DNA from: Paramagnetospirillum caucaseum
GTDB lineage: Bacteria > Pseudomonadota > Alphaproteobacteria > Rhodospirillales > Magnetospirillaceae
Length of the DNA stretch: 55,386 nucleotides
NCBI RefSeq assembly: GCF_000342045.1
Contig: NZ_AONQ01000027.1
Span: forward strand, 1 to 55,386
Direction of reading: 5' to 3'
Shown: one piece after another, positions 45,637 through 55,386 of the stretch
Layout of the letters: every line of letters begins with the position of its first letter
Numbering within the stretch: position 1 is the stretch's first letter
Translations under genes and position numbers: made by a program
Notes under the pieces: model-generated
Told to the model about the DNA's origin: nothing
Databases searched by the model: none
Seen by the model: the letters and a program-made list of their open reading frames with translations, nothing else

Positions 45637-47810
45637 CCGCCGCCGCCACAAGCCTGTCCTCGTCGCGCAAGCCCAACCAGCAGGCCATCGAGCAGTACGA
45701 GCAGCATCTGGCCCAGAACGCCCTGGGCGGCTTTTCCGCCGCCTCGGACCTGGCCGCCTGCCTGTTGCCGCTGCTCAAATCCCTGGGCTGGAAGGGCGAT
45801 CCGCGCCACGTGGCGGAATCCCTGCCGCATTTCGCCAACGACCTGGACCTCACCGGCCTGCGCAACGTCATGGCGACGCTGAACTATTCCAGCCGCCCCG
45901 AACGTCTCGACCTGGAAATCATCGATTCTCGCCTGCTGCCCTGCCTGTTCCTGCCCGACGAGAGCCACGCCCTGGTGGTCAAGAAGATCTCCGACGACGG
46001 CGAGGCCGAGGCCTTCGACAGCGCCCAGGGCATCACCGTCAAATTGGACACCCAGGGCATCAAGGGCACGGCGTATTTCTTCACCAATCTGGGCGGCGAT
46101 GCCGGCGCCGCCAAGCCGGCCAGCTGGTTCCGCAGCGTGCTGGAGCGTTTCCGCCCCCTGTACTGGCAGGCCTTCTTCGTCACCTTCGTGCTCAACGTCT
46201 TCTCGCTGGGCACGCCGCTGTTCGTGATGAGCGTCTACGACAAGGTGATCGGCGCCGAATCCTATTCCATGCTGGTGTCGCTCTCCATCGGGGTGACCAT
46301 GGCGCTGGCCGCCGACGCTATGCTGCGCGAGGTTCGGGCCCGCATCCTGGCCTTCGTCGGGGCCCGGCTCGACAACATCATGGGCAACAACATCTTCCAG
46401 CACATCCTGGCCCTGCCGCCGGGCTTCACCGAGCGCGCCACCATCGGCGCCCAGGTGGCCCGCATCAAGGACTTCGAGTCGGTGCGCGAGTTCTTCACCG
46501 GGCCGCTGGCCACGGTGTTCATGGAACTGCCCTTCGCCATCTTCTATTTCACCGTCATCGCCCTGCTGGGCGGCGTGATCGCCCTGGTGCCGGTGGTCGG
46601 CACCTTCCTGTTCCTGATCGGCGGCTGGGCGGTGATGCCCATCGTGCGCAAGAATGTCGGCATCGCATCGCGCGCCGGCTCGCGCCGGCAGGAATTCCTG
46701 GTCGAGGCCCTGGGCAAGATGCGCGCCGTCAAGCTGGCCGGCGCCGAGCATACCTGGGTCAAGCGCTACCGCGAGATGTCGGCCCGCGCCGCCATGGGCG
46801 GTTTCAAGAACGGCATGTTCGCCGTCGCCATTGGCACCGGGTCCAACATCCTGATCATCTCGTCGGGCCTCGCCACCATCATGGTCGGCGTGCTGGGCGT
46901 CATCGACGGCATATTGTCCATCGGCGGCCTGATCGCCGCCATGATGCTGGTGTGGCGGGTGCTGTCGCCGCTGCAGACCGGCTTCACCATGCTGCAGCGG
47001 GTGGAGCAGGTGAGGGGCTCGATCCGCCAGATCGACGGCCTGATGGCCATCAAGCCCGAACGCGATCCCAAGGCCATCGTGGCGCCGCTCAAGAACATCA
47101 AGGGCCGCGTGGTGTTCTCCCGGGTTTCATTGCGATATAGCAACGAGTCCGATCCCGCCCTGGTCGGCGTGTCGTTCGAGGTGGAGCCGGGCGAGGTGGT
47201 GTGCGTGACGGGCCGCAACGGCTCGGGCAAATCGACCATCCTCAAGGTGCTGCTGGGCCTCTACACCCCCCAGGCCGGCGCGGTGAAGATCGACGCCACC
47301 GATATCCGCCAGATCGATCCCATCGAGATGCGGCACATGATTTCCTACACGCCGCAGACCTGCAACCTGTTCTTCGGGACGGTGGCCCAGAACCTCCGCC
47401 TGGCGCATCCCACCGCCACCGACGCCGATATCCGCTGGGCCTGCGATCAGGCCGACGTCTGGGAAGAGATCATGAGCCTGCCGCGTGGCCTCGAAACCCG
47501 CGTCGGCGAAGGGGCGGCGGAACACCTGCCCACCAGTTTCATCCAGAAGCTGTCGCTGGCCCGCGGCTATCTCAAGCGCAGCCCGATCATGCTGTTCGAC
47601 GAGCCGGTCAATGGCCTGGACTTCGAAGGCGACCGCACCTTCATGCAGTCCATCGAGAATTTCCGCGGACAATCCACCATATTCATGGTCACCCATCGTC
47701 CCAGCCATCTGCGGGTCGCCGACCGCATCCTGGTGTTCGATGGCGGCTATCTGCGTCTCGCCGGTCCGGCCGAAGAGGTCCGGGCCCGCATACCGCCGGA
47801 TCTGATCTGA
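45633..47810 (+). CDS. Type I secretion ABC permease/ATPase, subunit B, with N-terminal C39-like domain
   Basis: 725 residues. Residues 1 to about 155 resemble the catalytically inactive C39-peptidase-like domain of RTX exporters; no catalytic cysteine-histidine arrangement is seen. About six membrane spans follow, then the ATPase: Walker A GRNGSGKST (about 528), Q-loop YTPQTCNLF, Walker B MLFDEPVNGLD (about 653), intact H-loop VTHRPS (about 687). The signature is LPTSFIQK (about 632) rather than LSGGQ. It is coupled to subunit A upstream and followed by the fusion protein at +2 bases. Confidence 0.9.
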   Translation: MTAAATSLSSSRKPNQQAIEQYEQHLAQNALGGFSAASDLAACLLPLLKSLGWKGDPRHVAESLPHFANDLDLTGLRNVMATLNYSSRPERLDLEIIDSRLLPCLFLPDESHALVVKKISDDGEAEAFDSAQGITVKLDTQGIKGTAYFFTNLGGDAGAAKPASWFRSVLERFRPLYWQAFFVTFVLNVFSLGTPLFVMSVYDKVIGAESYSMLVSLSIGVTMALAADAMLREVRARILAFVGARLDNIMGNNIFQHILALPPGFTERATIGAQVARIKDFESVREFFTGPLATVFMELPFAIFYFTVIALLGGVIALVPVVGTFLFLIGGWAVMPIVRKNVGIASRAGSRRQEFLVEALGKMRAVKLAGAEHTWVKRYREMSARAAMGGFKNGMFAVAIGTGSNILIISSGLATIMVGVLGVIDGILSIGGLIAAMMLVWRVLSPLQTGFTMLQRVEQVRGSIRQIDGLMAIKPERDPKAIVAPLKNIKGRVVFSRVSLRYSNESDPALVGVSFEVEPGEVVCVTGRNGSGKSTILKVLLGLYTPQAGAVKIDATDIRQIDPIEMRHMISYTPQTCNLFFGTVAQNLRLAHPTATDADIRWACDQADVWEEIMSLPRGLETRVGEGAAEHLPTSFIQKLSLARGYLKRSPIMLFDEPVNGLDFEGDRTFMQSIENFRGQSTIFMVTHRPSHLRVADRILVFDGGYLRLAGPAEEVRARIPPDLI

Positions 47811-47811
47811 C

Positions 47812-49218
47812 ATGAGCACGAATTCAAATCCTGGCCAGAGCCTCGTCAACGTCCCCCAGCCCGACAAGGTGCCGCAGGCGGCCGCCCCCGGAAAGTCGGT
47901 GGTCAAGCTGTCGAACCGGCAGTCGCGCCACCTCGCCCAGGCCCTGGTGCTGGAGGAATCGGGAACGTCCGGCCTGATCCGCTTCACCATGCTGCTGGCC
48001 AGCAGCACCACGGCGGCCTTCGTCATCTGGGCGGCGCTGACCGACATCCCGGAAATCGCCACGTCCGAGGGGCAGATCATCCCCTCGGGGCAGGTCCAGG
48101 CGGTACAGCACCTGGAAGGTGGCATCGTCCAGGATATCCTGGCCCGCGACGGCGATCTGGTGGAGGCGGGGGCTCCGATCATCCGTCTCAACCCGGCCCA
48201 GGCCATTTCCGATCTGGAGCAGACCAGGGCGCGCGAGGCCACCCTGCTGATCAAGGCCGAACGCCTGCGTGCCCTGGCCGAGGAGCGCCAGCCCGATTTC
48301 TCCCACATGCCCCAGGGCTACGACCGGCTGATCTCCGACAATCTGGCCATCTTCAACAGCCAGTCCCAGGCCCGCGACACCTCGCGCTCGGTGATCCTGT
48401 CGCAGATGGAGCAGAAGCGCTCCGACCTGCGCCTGCTGGAAGCCCAGGAAAGATCCCTGCGTGAGCAGTTGGTGCCGCTGCAGGAAGAAATGAACATGCG
48501 CCAGGAACTGGTGGCCAAGGGCCTGGTGTCGCGGGTGGTCTATCTCGACACCAAGCGCGAACTGTCGCGGGTCCAGGGCGAACTGGCCCGCCTGATCGGC
48601 CAGGAGGTGACGGCGCGCGAGGCCCTGTCCGAGGTGGAGAACCGCCTGATGGACAACAAATCCTCGCTGCAGAAGGTCACCATGGACGACCTGGGGACCA
48701 CCGTCAACGAACTGGCCCAGGTGCAGGAAAGCATCGGCCGCCTGGAGGATAGGGTGACCCGGCTCGAGGTGATCGCTCCGGTGCGCGGGCTGGTCAAGGG
48801 GCTGGCCGTCAAGAACCGCGGCGCGGTCATCCAGGCCGGCGGCAATGTCTGCGAGGTGGTGCCGGTCGAAACCGAGATGAAGGTGGACGCCAAGATCACC
48901 ACCAAGGATGTCGGCCATCTGAAGATCGGGCAGCCGGTCCGGGTCAAGGTCACCACCTACGACTTCGCCCGTTACGGCGCGGTCGAGGGCACCCTGACCA
49001 AGATCTCGGCGTCGAGCTTCGCCGACGAGAAGGGTAACCCGTTCTTCAAGGGGGTGATCGACCTGAAGCACAATTACGTCGGCGCCATGCCGGGACGCTA
49101 CGTCATCCAGCCCGGCATGTCGGTGACGGCGGAAATCATCACCGGTGACAAGACCCTGCTGCAATACCTGCTGAAGCCCATCTTCACCCAGATCCAGCAA
49201 TCGTTCCACGAGCGCTGA
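47812..49218 (+). CDS. HlyD-family membrane-fusion protein of the type I secretion system
   Basis: 468 residues: cytoplasmic tail, one membrane span (about 57-77), a lipoyl-like half-motif SGQVQAVQHLEGGIVQDI, a long coiled coil (about 140-310, e.g. LEAQERSLREQLVPLQEEMN), then the second lipoyl half and beta-barrel ending near FTQIQQSFHER. It would link the ABC pair to an outer-membrane TolC-type channel, which is not in the window. No substrate gene with RTX repeats is present. Confidence 0.93.
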   Translation: MSTNSNPGQSLVNVPQPDKVPQAAAPGKSVVKLSNRQSRHLAQALVLEESGTSGLIRFTMLLASSTTAAFVIWAALTDIPEIATSEGQIIPSGQVQAVQHLEGGIVQDILARDGDLVEAGAPIIRLNPAQAISDLEQTRAREATLLIKAERLRALAEERQPDFSHMPQGYDRLISDNLAIFNSQSQARDTSRSVILSQMEQKRSDLRLLEAQERSLREQLVPLQEEMNMRQELVAKGLVSRVVYLDTKRELSRVQGELARLIGQEVTAREALSEVENRLMDNKSSLQKVTMDDLGTTVNELAQVQESIGRLEDRVTRLEVIAPVRGLVKGLAVKNRGAVIQAGGNVCEVVPVETEMKVDAKITTKDVGHLKIGQPVRVKVTTYDFARYGAVEGTLTKISASSFADEKGNPFFKGVIDLKHNYVGAMPGRYVIQPGMSVTAEIITGDKTLLQYLLKPIFTQIQQSFHER

Positions 49219-49286
49219 TGCGGCCGGGACGGCCCGCTCCAAGGAAGATACCCTTCGGAGCGCGGGCATCCTGCCCGCCCAACGAA

Positions 49287-49316
49287 AAACGGCACCGCTG
49301 GTGGGCGGTGCCGTTT
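49287..49316. terminator. Bidirectional terminator between the secretion operon and ssb
   Basis: 12-bp stem AAACGGCACCGC/GCGGTGCCGTTT with a 6-base loop; on the minus strand it is followed by a T5 run, on the plus strand by three T residues within the stem. Serves both convergent units. Confidence 0.8.
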
Positions 49317-49336
49317 CCATTTGAACGATTCGGGTC

Positions 49337-49837
<501 letters not shown>

Positions 49838-49905
49838 GGCGTTCGTGGCTCCCTTAGGAAAAAGTTGGCGCGGATCATATTGCATGGAGCCGGTGCGAGA
49901 AAGGG

Positions 49906-50316
49906 CTAATGCTTGGCCTTGCTCGGCGGGGCGGGCAGCAGGCGGCCCAGCATGGAGGTCAGCGCCTTGGCATAGGCGGCGACGCCGCTGCGGTGCATGC
50001 GCAGACTCATTTCCGCTCCCTTGGCCAGCTTGAAGCCCAGCAGGATGTGCTCGTCGTCGGCCTCGGGCTGGATGGTCCAGCGTTCCACCGACTGGGCGGG
50101 CAGGGAGGAGGAGGCGCCATCCACCGGTTGGGGGGCTTCCTCGGCGGGAACCCGTCCGGCCTGTTCCAGCCAGGCCGACAGCAGGGCCAGCTGATCCAGC
50201 GGCAGGATCACCACATGCTCCTCGCCCGATTCGTCGGCCAGCACCAAGCGGACCGCGTCGCCGGTGTCGGAGGCCCGGGCCGAAACCACCTGGGCCGCTG
50301 AGATTTCGTGCTTCAT
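49906..50316 (-). CDS. Hypothetical protein, 136 residues
   Basis: ATG 50316 preceded by GGAGAG; 50325 is an alternative start. The product begins with a strand-rich region ([20 protein letters not shown]), then [12 protein letters not shown], an acidic linker and a C-terminal basic helix. No known motif, membrane span or signal is visible. It lies between ssb and divergent gyrA; the 68-base gap to ssb suggests it may share its transcript. Confidence 0.65.
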   Translation of the reverse strand: MKHEISAAQVVSARASDTGDAVRLVLADESGEEHVVILPLDQLALLSAWLEQAGRVPAEEAPQPVDGASSSLPAQSVERWTIQPEADDEHILLGFKLAKGAEMSLRMHRSGVAAYAKALTSMLGRLLPAPPSKAKH

Positions 50317-50489
50317 GCTCTCCATCCGAAGGCAAGCAGCGCCACCGGCCAGTATGCCAGAGCCCGGCCCGGACTTCACTTCAATACCCTCGGGTTGTCG
50401 GGACTCACGATATCTGGTAGCGTGCGCCCGCGTGGACCTGCGTCCACCCCAAATTCTGGTTCTCTTTTGAAACCGATGGGAATATTTCG

Positions 50490-53168
50490 TTGACCACGCC
50501 TCCTGCGTCGCCGCAATTCGACATTACCCCGGTCACCATCGAAGACGAGATGAAGCGCTCCTATCTCGATTACGCCATGAGCGTGATCGTGAGCCGCGCG
50601 CTTCCCGACGTCCGCGACGGGCTGAAGCCGGTCCACCGCCGCATCCTGTTCGCCATGCACGAGGCGGGGTACCACTTCAACAAGCCCTTCCGCAAATCGG
50701 CCCGCATCGTCGGCGACGTCATGGGTAAGTATCACCCCCATGGCGATTCGGCCATTTACGACGCCATGGTCCGCATGGCGCAGACCTTCTCCATGCGTCT
50801 GCCGCTGGTGGACGGGCAGGGCAATTTCGGTTCCATGGACGGCGACCCGCCGGCGGCCATGCGCTATACCGAGGCCCGCCTGGCCCGTTCGGCCCATTCC
50901 CTGCTCGAGGACATCGACAAGGAAACCGTCAATTTCCAGGCCAATTACGACGAATCCACCCATGAACCCATGGTGTTGCCGGCCCGCTATCCCAACCTGC
51001 TGGTCAACGGCGCCGGCGGTATCGCGGTGGGCATGGCCACCAACATCCCGCCCCACAATCTGGGCGAGGTGATCGACGCCTGCTGCGCCTATATCGACGA
51101 CCCCGAGGTGACGGTCGAGCGGCTGATGGAACTGGTGCCCGGCCCCGACTTCCCGACGGGCGGCACCATTCTCGGCCGTTCGGGCATCCGCGCCGCCCAG
51201 CTCACGGGGCGCGGCTCGGTGGTGATGCGCGGCCGCGTCCATATCGAGGAAGTGCGCAAGGACCGCGAAGCCATCGTCGTCACCGAGATTCCCTATCAGG
51301 TGAACAAGGCCCGCATGCTCGAGCAGATCGCCGAGCTGGTGCGCGACAAGAAGCTCGAGGGTATCTCCGACCTGCGCGACGAATCCGACCGCGATGGCGT
51401 GCGGGTGGTGATCGAGATCAAGCGCGACGCCATCGCCGACGTGGTGCTGGCGCAGCTCTACCGCTTCACGCCGCTGCAGACCAGCTTCGGCGTCAACTCG
51501 CTGGCGCTGAACGGCGGCCGGCCCGAGATGATGACCCTGCGCGACATCATCGTCGCCTTCATTGCCTTCCGCGAGGAGGTGATCACCCGCCGCACCATCT
51601 TCGAGTTGGGCAAGGCCCGCGACCGCGCCCACGTCTTGGCCGGCCTGGCCATTGCCGTGGCCAATATCGACGAGGTCATCCGCCTGATCCGCGCCGCTCC
51701 CGATCCGGGCGAGGCGCGCGAGAAGCTGATGACGCGAGCCTGGCCGGTGGGCGACGTGGCGCCGCTGATCCAGCTGATCGACGAGCCCGGCCGCGCCATC
51801 GAGGACGGCTGCTACCGCCTGTCCGAGGTTCAGGCCAAGGCCATCCTGGATCTGCGCCTGCACCGCCTGACCGGGTTGGAGCGCGACAAGATCGGCGACG
51901 AGTTGCGCGAGATCGGTCATCAGATCGAGGCCTTCCTGCTGATCCTGTCGTCGCGTCCCCGCCTGTTCGAGGTGATGCGCGGCGAACTGATGGAAATCCG
52001 CGAGCAGTTCGCCACGGCCCGACGTACCACCATCGAGGAAAACGAGTTCGAGGCCGATATCGAGGACCTCATCGCCCGCGAGGACATGGTGGTGACGGTG
52101 ACCAACACCGGCTACATCAAGCGGGTGCCGCTGTCGGCCTACCGCGCCCAGAAGCGCGGCGGCAAGGGCCGGTCCGGCATGAACATCAAGGACGAGGACT
52201 TCCTCTCCCAGGTCTTCGTGGTCAACACCCACACGCCGGTGCTGTTCTTCTCGTCCACCGGCATCGCCTACAAGCTGAAGGTCTACCGCCTGCCGCTGGG
52301 CAATCCCCAGGCGCGCGGCAAGGCCATGGTCAACCTGCTGCCGCTCGACGACGGCGAGACCATCTCGACCATCATGCCGCTGCCCGAGGACGAGGGCACC
52401 TGGGGTGATTTGCACGTGATGTTCGTCACCTCCAAGGGCGACGTGCGGCGCAATCCGCTGTCCGCCTTCACCGAGGTGCGGGCCAACGGCAAGATCGCCA
52501 TGAAGCTGGGCGAGGGCGAGCGGCTGATCTCGGTGCAGACCTGCGCCGCCGAAAGCGACGACGTGCTGCTGGCCACCCATCTGGGCAAGGCCATCCGTTT
52601 CCCGGTGCAGGACGTGCGCGAGTTCAAGAGCCGTGATTCCACCGGCGTGCGCGGCATCCGGCTGGACGGGGACGACGAGGTCATCTCCATGTCGATCCTG
52701 CGCCATACCGACTACGATTCCGAGACCCGCGACGCCTTCCTCAAGGGCGATCTGCCGGCTGAACTGTCCGACAGGATGGCCGCGGAGCAGCAGTTCGTGC
52801 TCACCGTCACCGAAAACGGCTTCGGCAAGCGCACCTCGGCCTTCGAATACCGCATCACCGGGCGCGGCGGCTCCGGCATCGCCAATCTCGACATGACGGC
52901 CAAGACCGGCACCGTGGTGGCGTCGTTCCCCGTCAACCACGAGGATGACATCATGCTGGTCAGCGACGGCGGCAAGCTGATCCGCATGCCGGTGGACGAC
53001 ATCCGCATCGCCGGCCGCAAGACCCAGGGCGTGACCCTGTTGCGCACCGCCGAGAACGAGCGGGTGGTGTCGGCGGCCAGACTGTGCGATATCGGAAGCA
53101 ATGGCGACGACGCCGAAGAGGGAGCCGGGGATGCAGCCGAGGATATGGCGGGAGGCGAGGATGCCTAA
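50490..53168 (+). CDS. gyrA: DNA gyrase subunit A
   Basis: 892 residues from TTG 50490. N-terminal core: [20 protein letters not shown], the quinolone-resistance region [19 protein letters not shown] with wild-type serine and aspartate, and the catalytic tyrosine in RYTEARLA. The C-terminal DNA-wrapping domain carries the GyrA box as [12 protein letters not shown] is accepted because the family N-terminus follows and no ATG gives it. It is followed by coaD with an 8-base overlap. Confidence 0.97.
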   Translation: MTTPPASPQFDITPVTIEDEMKRSYLDYAMSVIVSRALPDVRDGLKPVHRRILFAMHEAGYHFNKPFRKSARIVGDVMGKYHPHGDSAIYDAMVRMAQTFSMRLPLVDGQGNFGSMDGDPPAAMRYTEARLARSAHSLLEDIDKETVNFQANYDESTHEPMVLPARYPNLLVNGAGGIAVGMATNIPPHNLGEVIDACCAYIDDPEVTVERLMELVPGPDFPTGGTILGRSGIRAAQLTGRGSVVMRGRVHIEEVRKDREAIVVTEIPYQVNKARMLEQIAELVRDKKLEGISDLRDESDRDGVRVVIEIKRDAIADVVLAQLYRFTPLQTSFGVNSLALNGGRPEMMTLRDIIVAFIAFREEVITRRTIFELGKARDRAHVLAGLAIAVANIDEVIRLIRAAPDPGEAREKLMTRAWPVGDVAPLIQLIDEPGRAIEDGCYRLSEVQAKAILDLRLHRLTGLERDKIGDELREIGHQIEAFLLILSSRPRLFEVMRGELMEIREQFATARRTTIEENEFEADIEDLIAREDMVVTVTNTGYIKRVPLSAYRAQKRGGKGRSGMNIKDEDFLSQVFVVNTHTPVLFFSSTGIAYKLKVYRLPLGNPQARGKAMVNLLPLDDGETISTIMPLPEDEGTWGDLHVMFVTSKGDVRRNPLSAFTEVRANGKIAMKLGEGERLISVQTCAAESDDVLLATHLGKAIRFPVQDVREFKSRDSTGVRGIRLDGDDEVISMSILRHTDYDSETRDAFLKGDLPAELSDRMAAEQQFVLTVTENGFGKRTSAFEYRITGRGGSGIANLDMTAKTGTVVASFPVNHEDDIMLVSDGGKLIRMPVDDIRIAGRKTQGVTLLRTAENERVVSAARLCDIGSNGDDAEEGAGDAAEDMAGGEDA

Positions 53169-53667
53169 GCGCGTCGGTCTCTATCCCGGAACCTTCGATC
53201 CGATCACCAACGGCCACATGGATATCGTGGCCCGCGCCACCCGCATGGTCGATCACCTGATCGTCGCGGTGGCGGTCAACGCCGGCAAGGGGCCGCTGTT
53301 CACCCTGGCGGAACGGGTGGAGATGGCCGAGGCCGAAATGGCTGAGCTGTCCCAGGCGGTGGGGGTCAGCATCGAGGTGCGGCCCTTCGACACCCTGCTG
53401 GTGGATTTCACCGCCAAGTGCGGCGCCAACCTGATCGTGCGCGGCCTGCGCGCCGTCTCGGACTTCGAGTACGAATTCCAGATGGCCGGCATGAACGCCC
53501 GCCTGACGGCCGATATCGAGACCATCTTCCTGATGGCCTCGGAACGCTGCCAATTCATCTCGTCGCGCTTCGTCAAGGAGATCGGCCGCCTGGGCGGCGA
53601 TATCTCCCAGTTCGTCAGCCCCCGCGTCAAGGCGCGGCTGGACGAAAAATTCGGATTCCCGGCTTAA
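53161..53667 (+). CDS. coaD: Phosphopantetheine adenylyltransferase
   Basis: 168 residues from ATG 53161; penultimate step of coenzyme A synthesis. Nucleotidyltransferase motifs: [17 protein letters not shown] and the C-terminal [20 protein letters not shown]. An upstream in-frame start inside gyrA would add a non-family extension. Confidence 0.96.
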   Translation: MPKRVGLYPGTFDPITNGHMDIVARATRMVDHLIVAVAVNAGKGPLFTLAERVEMAEAEMAELSQAVGVSIEVRPFDTLLVDFTAKCGANLIVRGLRAVSDFEYEFQMAGMNARLTADIETIFLMASERCQFISSRFVKEIGRLGGDISQFVSPRVKARLDEKFGFPA

Positions 53668-53678
53668 GGAAGACCAAA

Positions 53679-54155
53679 GTGGACCTTGAGAACACCCTTT
53701 ATCTCGACCTGAAGGACGGTCGCGTCGTCATCGAACTGCGCCCCGACCTCGCCCCCAACCATGTGGCCCGCATCAAGGAGCTGGTTCGCGCCAAGTTCTA
53801 CGACGGCGTCAAGTTCCACCGGGTGATCGACGGCTTCATGGCCCAGACCGGCTGTCCGCAGGGCACCGGCACCGGCGGTTCCGGCACCAAGCTGAAGGCG
53901 GAATTCAACGACGGAAAGCATGTGCGCGGCACCTGCTCCATGGCCCGCGCCCAGTCGCCCGACAGCGCCGATTCCCAGTTCTTCATCTGCTTCGACACCC
54001 AGTCCTACCTGGACCGCCAGTACACCATCTGGGGCCAGGTGGTCGAGGGCATGGAGTTCGTGGACAAGATCAAGAAGGGTGCGCCGCGCTCCGGCGCGGT
54101 CACCGACCCCGATTGCATCGTCACCCTTCGCGTCGCCGCCGATTCCGAGGATTGA
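53679..54155 (+). CDS. Cytoplasmic cyclophilin-type peptidyl-prolyl isomerase
   Basis: 158 residues from GTG 53679 with AAGGAAG upstream; no signal peptide. Cyclophilin motifs: VKFHRVIDGFMAQTG, GTGTGGSG, ARAQSPDSADSQFFI and WGQVVEGMEFVDKI. Catalyses proline cis-trans isomerisation. The downstream paralogue is secreted, so this pair probably arose by tandem duplication followed by acquisition or loss of an export signal. Confidence 0.94.
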   Translation: MDLENTLYLDLKDGRVVIELRPDLAPNHVARIKELVRAKFYDGVKFHRVIDGFMAQTGCPQGTGTGGSGTKLKAEFNDGKHVRGTCSMARAQSPDSADSQFFICFDTQSYLDRQYTIWGQVVEGMEFVDKIKKGAPRSGAVTDPDCIVTLRVAADSED

Positions 54156-54159
54156 ACCC

Positions 54160-54705
54160 ATGCTGAAGCGTCTGCTTTTCGCCGCTGCCGCCCTGGTGCT
54201 GGCCGTGGCCCAGCCGGTCCTGGCCGCCGACCCCGAGAACACCCTGGTGCTGGAGGTTCCCACCGGCAAGGTGGTCATCGAACTGCGCCCCGACCTGGCT
54301 CCCAAGCATGTGGCCCGCATCAAGGAACTGGTCCGCAAGGGCTTCTATGACGGCACGGTGTTCCACCGCGTCATTCCCGGCTTCATGGCCCAGGGCGGTG
54401 ATCCCACCGGCACCGGCACCGGCGGCTCGGGCGTCAAGCTGCGCGCCGAGTTCACCGGCGAGCCCTTCGTGCGCGGCGTGGTCGGCATGGCCCGTTCGGC
54501 CAGCCCCGACAGCGCCGATTCCCAGTTCTTCATCATGTTCGGCTCGGCCCCCAGCCTGGACGGCCGCTACACCGCCGTCGGCCGGGTGATCGAAGGCATG
54601 GAGAGCGTCGACCGCATCAAGGCCGGCGATCCGTCGGATAACGGCATGGTCTCCAAGCCCGACAAGCTGATCCGCATGCAGGTGCTGGCCGACGTCAAGA
54701 AATAG
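54160..54705 (+). CDS. Periplasmic cyclophilin-type peptidyl-prolyl isomerase
   Basis: 181 residues. The first 22 residues (KRLLF, hydrophobic core, AVAQPVLA) are a Sec signal peptide with an ALA-type cleavage site. The enzyme domain has VFHRVIPGFMAQGGDP, GTGTGGSG, ARSASPDSADSQFFIMF and VGRVIEGMESVDRI. It lies 4 bases after the cytoplasmic paralogue and is very similar to it over the whole domain. Confidence 0.94.
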   Translation: MLKRLLFAAAALVLAVAQPVLAADPENTLVLEVPTGKVVIELRPDLAPKHVARIKELVRKGFYDGTVFHRVIPGFMAQGGDPTGTGTGGSGVKLRAEFTGEPFVRGVVGMARSASPDSADSQFFIMFGSAPSLDGRYTAVGRVIEGMESVDRIKAGDPSDNGMVSKPDKLIRMQVLADVKK

Positions 54706-54719
54706 AGATTTTCCCAGCG

Positions 54720-54748
54720 TTGACGCGCGGCGCTCATCTGCCTATGGT
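54720..54748 (+). promoter_or_regulatory. tRNA-Lys promoter
   Basis: TTGACG (54720-54725), exactly 17 bases, TATGGT (54743-54748); 17 bases before the tRNA. Confidence 0.7.
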
Positions 54749-54765
54749 GAGCGCCCTTCGTTTCG

Positions 54766-54841
54766 GGGTCCGTAGCTCAGTTGGTAGAGCAAGCGACTTT
54801 TAATCGAGAGGTCCCGGGTTCGAGTCCCGGCGGACCCACCA
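54766..54841 (+). tRNA. tRNA-Lys (anticodon TTT), weak anticodon stem
   Basis: 76-nt cloverleaf with encoded CCA. Acceptor GGGTCCG/CGGACCC, D stem GCTC/GAGC, T arm CCGGG-TTCGAGT-CCCGG are intact. The anticodon loop is CTTTTAA (TTT). The anticodon stem AGCGA/TCGAG has only three Watson-Crick pairs; the outer two positions are A-G and G-A. Confidence 0.92.
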
Positions 54842-54849
54842 AGACCTCG

Positions 54850-54880
54850 AAAGCCCGCCGGCCTTCAGCCGGCGGGCTTT
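54850..54880. terminator. Terminator after tRNA-Lys
   Basis: 13-bp stem AAAGCCCGCCGGC/GCCGGCGGGCTTT with a 5-base loop, then T. Sits between tRNA-Lys and the convergent gene at 54882. Confidence 0.85.
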
Positions 54881-54881
54881 T

Positions 54882-55292
54882 CTACGTCTCGGGGCCGGTC
54901 GTCCAGTCGAAGCTCGCCGGCCCCAGATCGGGCGGGCCCTCGGCGGCGCTGTGGCCGAGGTTGCGCCGCTCGGCGCCGGTCCGGCGCTCGCCCATGGCGC
55001 GGCGGTCGGCGAAGGCGGTGTGGCGCTCCACGTCCGAACCGCAGACGGAGCAGGAGGTCAGCGACATCCGCTGTTCGTCCAGGGCGTCCCCCAGCCTTTG
55101 CGCCACATCCTCCAGCTCATGCTCGATATTGGATTCGGCGGTTTCCACCCGCTGGAGTTCGTTGAACAATTCGCGAATGGCCACCAGGGTGGCGCGGGCC
55201 TCCTGGTGCATGGAGGTCATCTCGTCGCGGAGAGCGTGCAACTCGGCCAGGATCATCCGGGCTTCGGCCGAGATGGGCTTGAGGTCGGTCAC
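54882..55292 (-). CDS. Hypothetical coiled-coil protein with a CxxC pair
   Basis: 136 residues from GTG 55292, preceded by GGGAGGA. Residues 5-75 are strongly helical with heptad-like spacing (LAELHALRDEMTSMHQEA), suggesting a coiled coil. A single CSVC pair (about 81-84) and an arginine-rich segment follow; one CxxC is not a full zinc site on its own but could form one in a dimer. I do not recognise the family. Confidence 0.65.
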   Translation of the reverse strand: MTDLKPISAEARMILAELHALRDEMTSMHQEARATLVAIRELFNELQRVETAESNIEHELEDVAQRLGDALDEQRMSLTSCSVCGSDVERHTAFADRRAMGERRTGAERRNLGHSAAEGPPDLGPASFDWTTGPET

Positions 55293-55386
55293 CTCGTCCT
55301 CCCGTGAATATTCACCTCAAGTGTACGCCGGTTCGGCGGCATCCGGCATTGTGGATAGTGCTTAGAAGCGAGGAGGGGAATTAACC

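Overview
The window is a GC-rich, densely coding chromosomal segment of an alphaproteobacterium. Gene content and order (split PDH operon with lpd and lipA, MucR regulator, ihfA-MerR, ntrB-ntrC-ntrY-ntrX-trkA followed by hfq-hflX, fused ispDF, K+-independent hppA, CBP3-type bc1 chaperone) point to Rhodospirillales, most likely a Magnetospirillum-type organism. That placement is from recognised gene content, not a search. No magnetosome genes, prophage, IS element or CRISPR array was seen.

Layout. 1-5459: end of the pyruvate dehydrogenase operon (pdhC tail, two unknown genes, lpd), an AT-richer two-gene pentapeptide-repeat insert, lipA, a COQ10/RatA-like gene and a convergent mucR. 5460-5799 is intergenic. 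5800-13541: rpiB, glyA, nrdR, the riboflavin cluster ribD-ribE-ribBX-ribH, nusB, thiL and a FliL-like membrane protein. 13821-21089: hppA, bamE (minus), bc1 chaperone, DUF177 gene, rpmF-plsX-fabH, ihfA and a MerR-like regulator. 21233-27233: tRNA-Pro, an FkbM methyltransferase overlapping a TPR/GT41 glycosyltransferase, a 47-residue membrane protein, a PyrD-like flavoprotein and an HGYGH-type glycosyltransferase. 27440-32169: cutA, a cluster of five hairpins, ispDF (minus), a CcsA-like membrane protein, dusB and ntrB. 32166-41843: ntrC, ntrY, ntrX, trkA, a dispersed-type inverted repeat, HAD phosphatase, hfq, hflX and an inositol-monophosphatase-like gene. 41888-43742 (minus): ParDE toxin-antitoxin pair and a frameshifted argE. 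43897-49218: a two-ATPase type I secretion operon with its membrane-fusion protein. 49337-55292: ssb, an unknown gene, gyrA-coaD, a cytoplasmic and a secreted cyclophilin, tRNA-Lys and a coiled-coil protein.

How they work together. The first block supplies E2, E3 and lipoate for the pyruvate dehydrogenase complex. The rib block makes riboflavin from GTP-derived and pentose precursors, but its RibA domain has lost the zinc cysteines, so GTP cyclohydrolase II must be encoded elsewhere. plsX-fabH start fatty-acid and phospholipid synthesis. ntrBC/ntrYX and Hfq form a nitrogen/redox regulatory block. The most unusual parts are the tandem type I secretion ATPases with degenerate motifs, the split pentapeptide gene, the frameshifted argE, and several structured intergenic regions.
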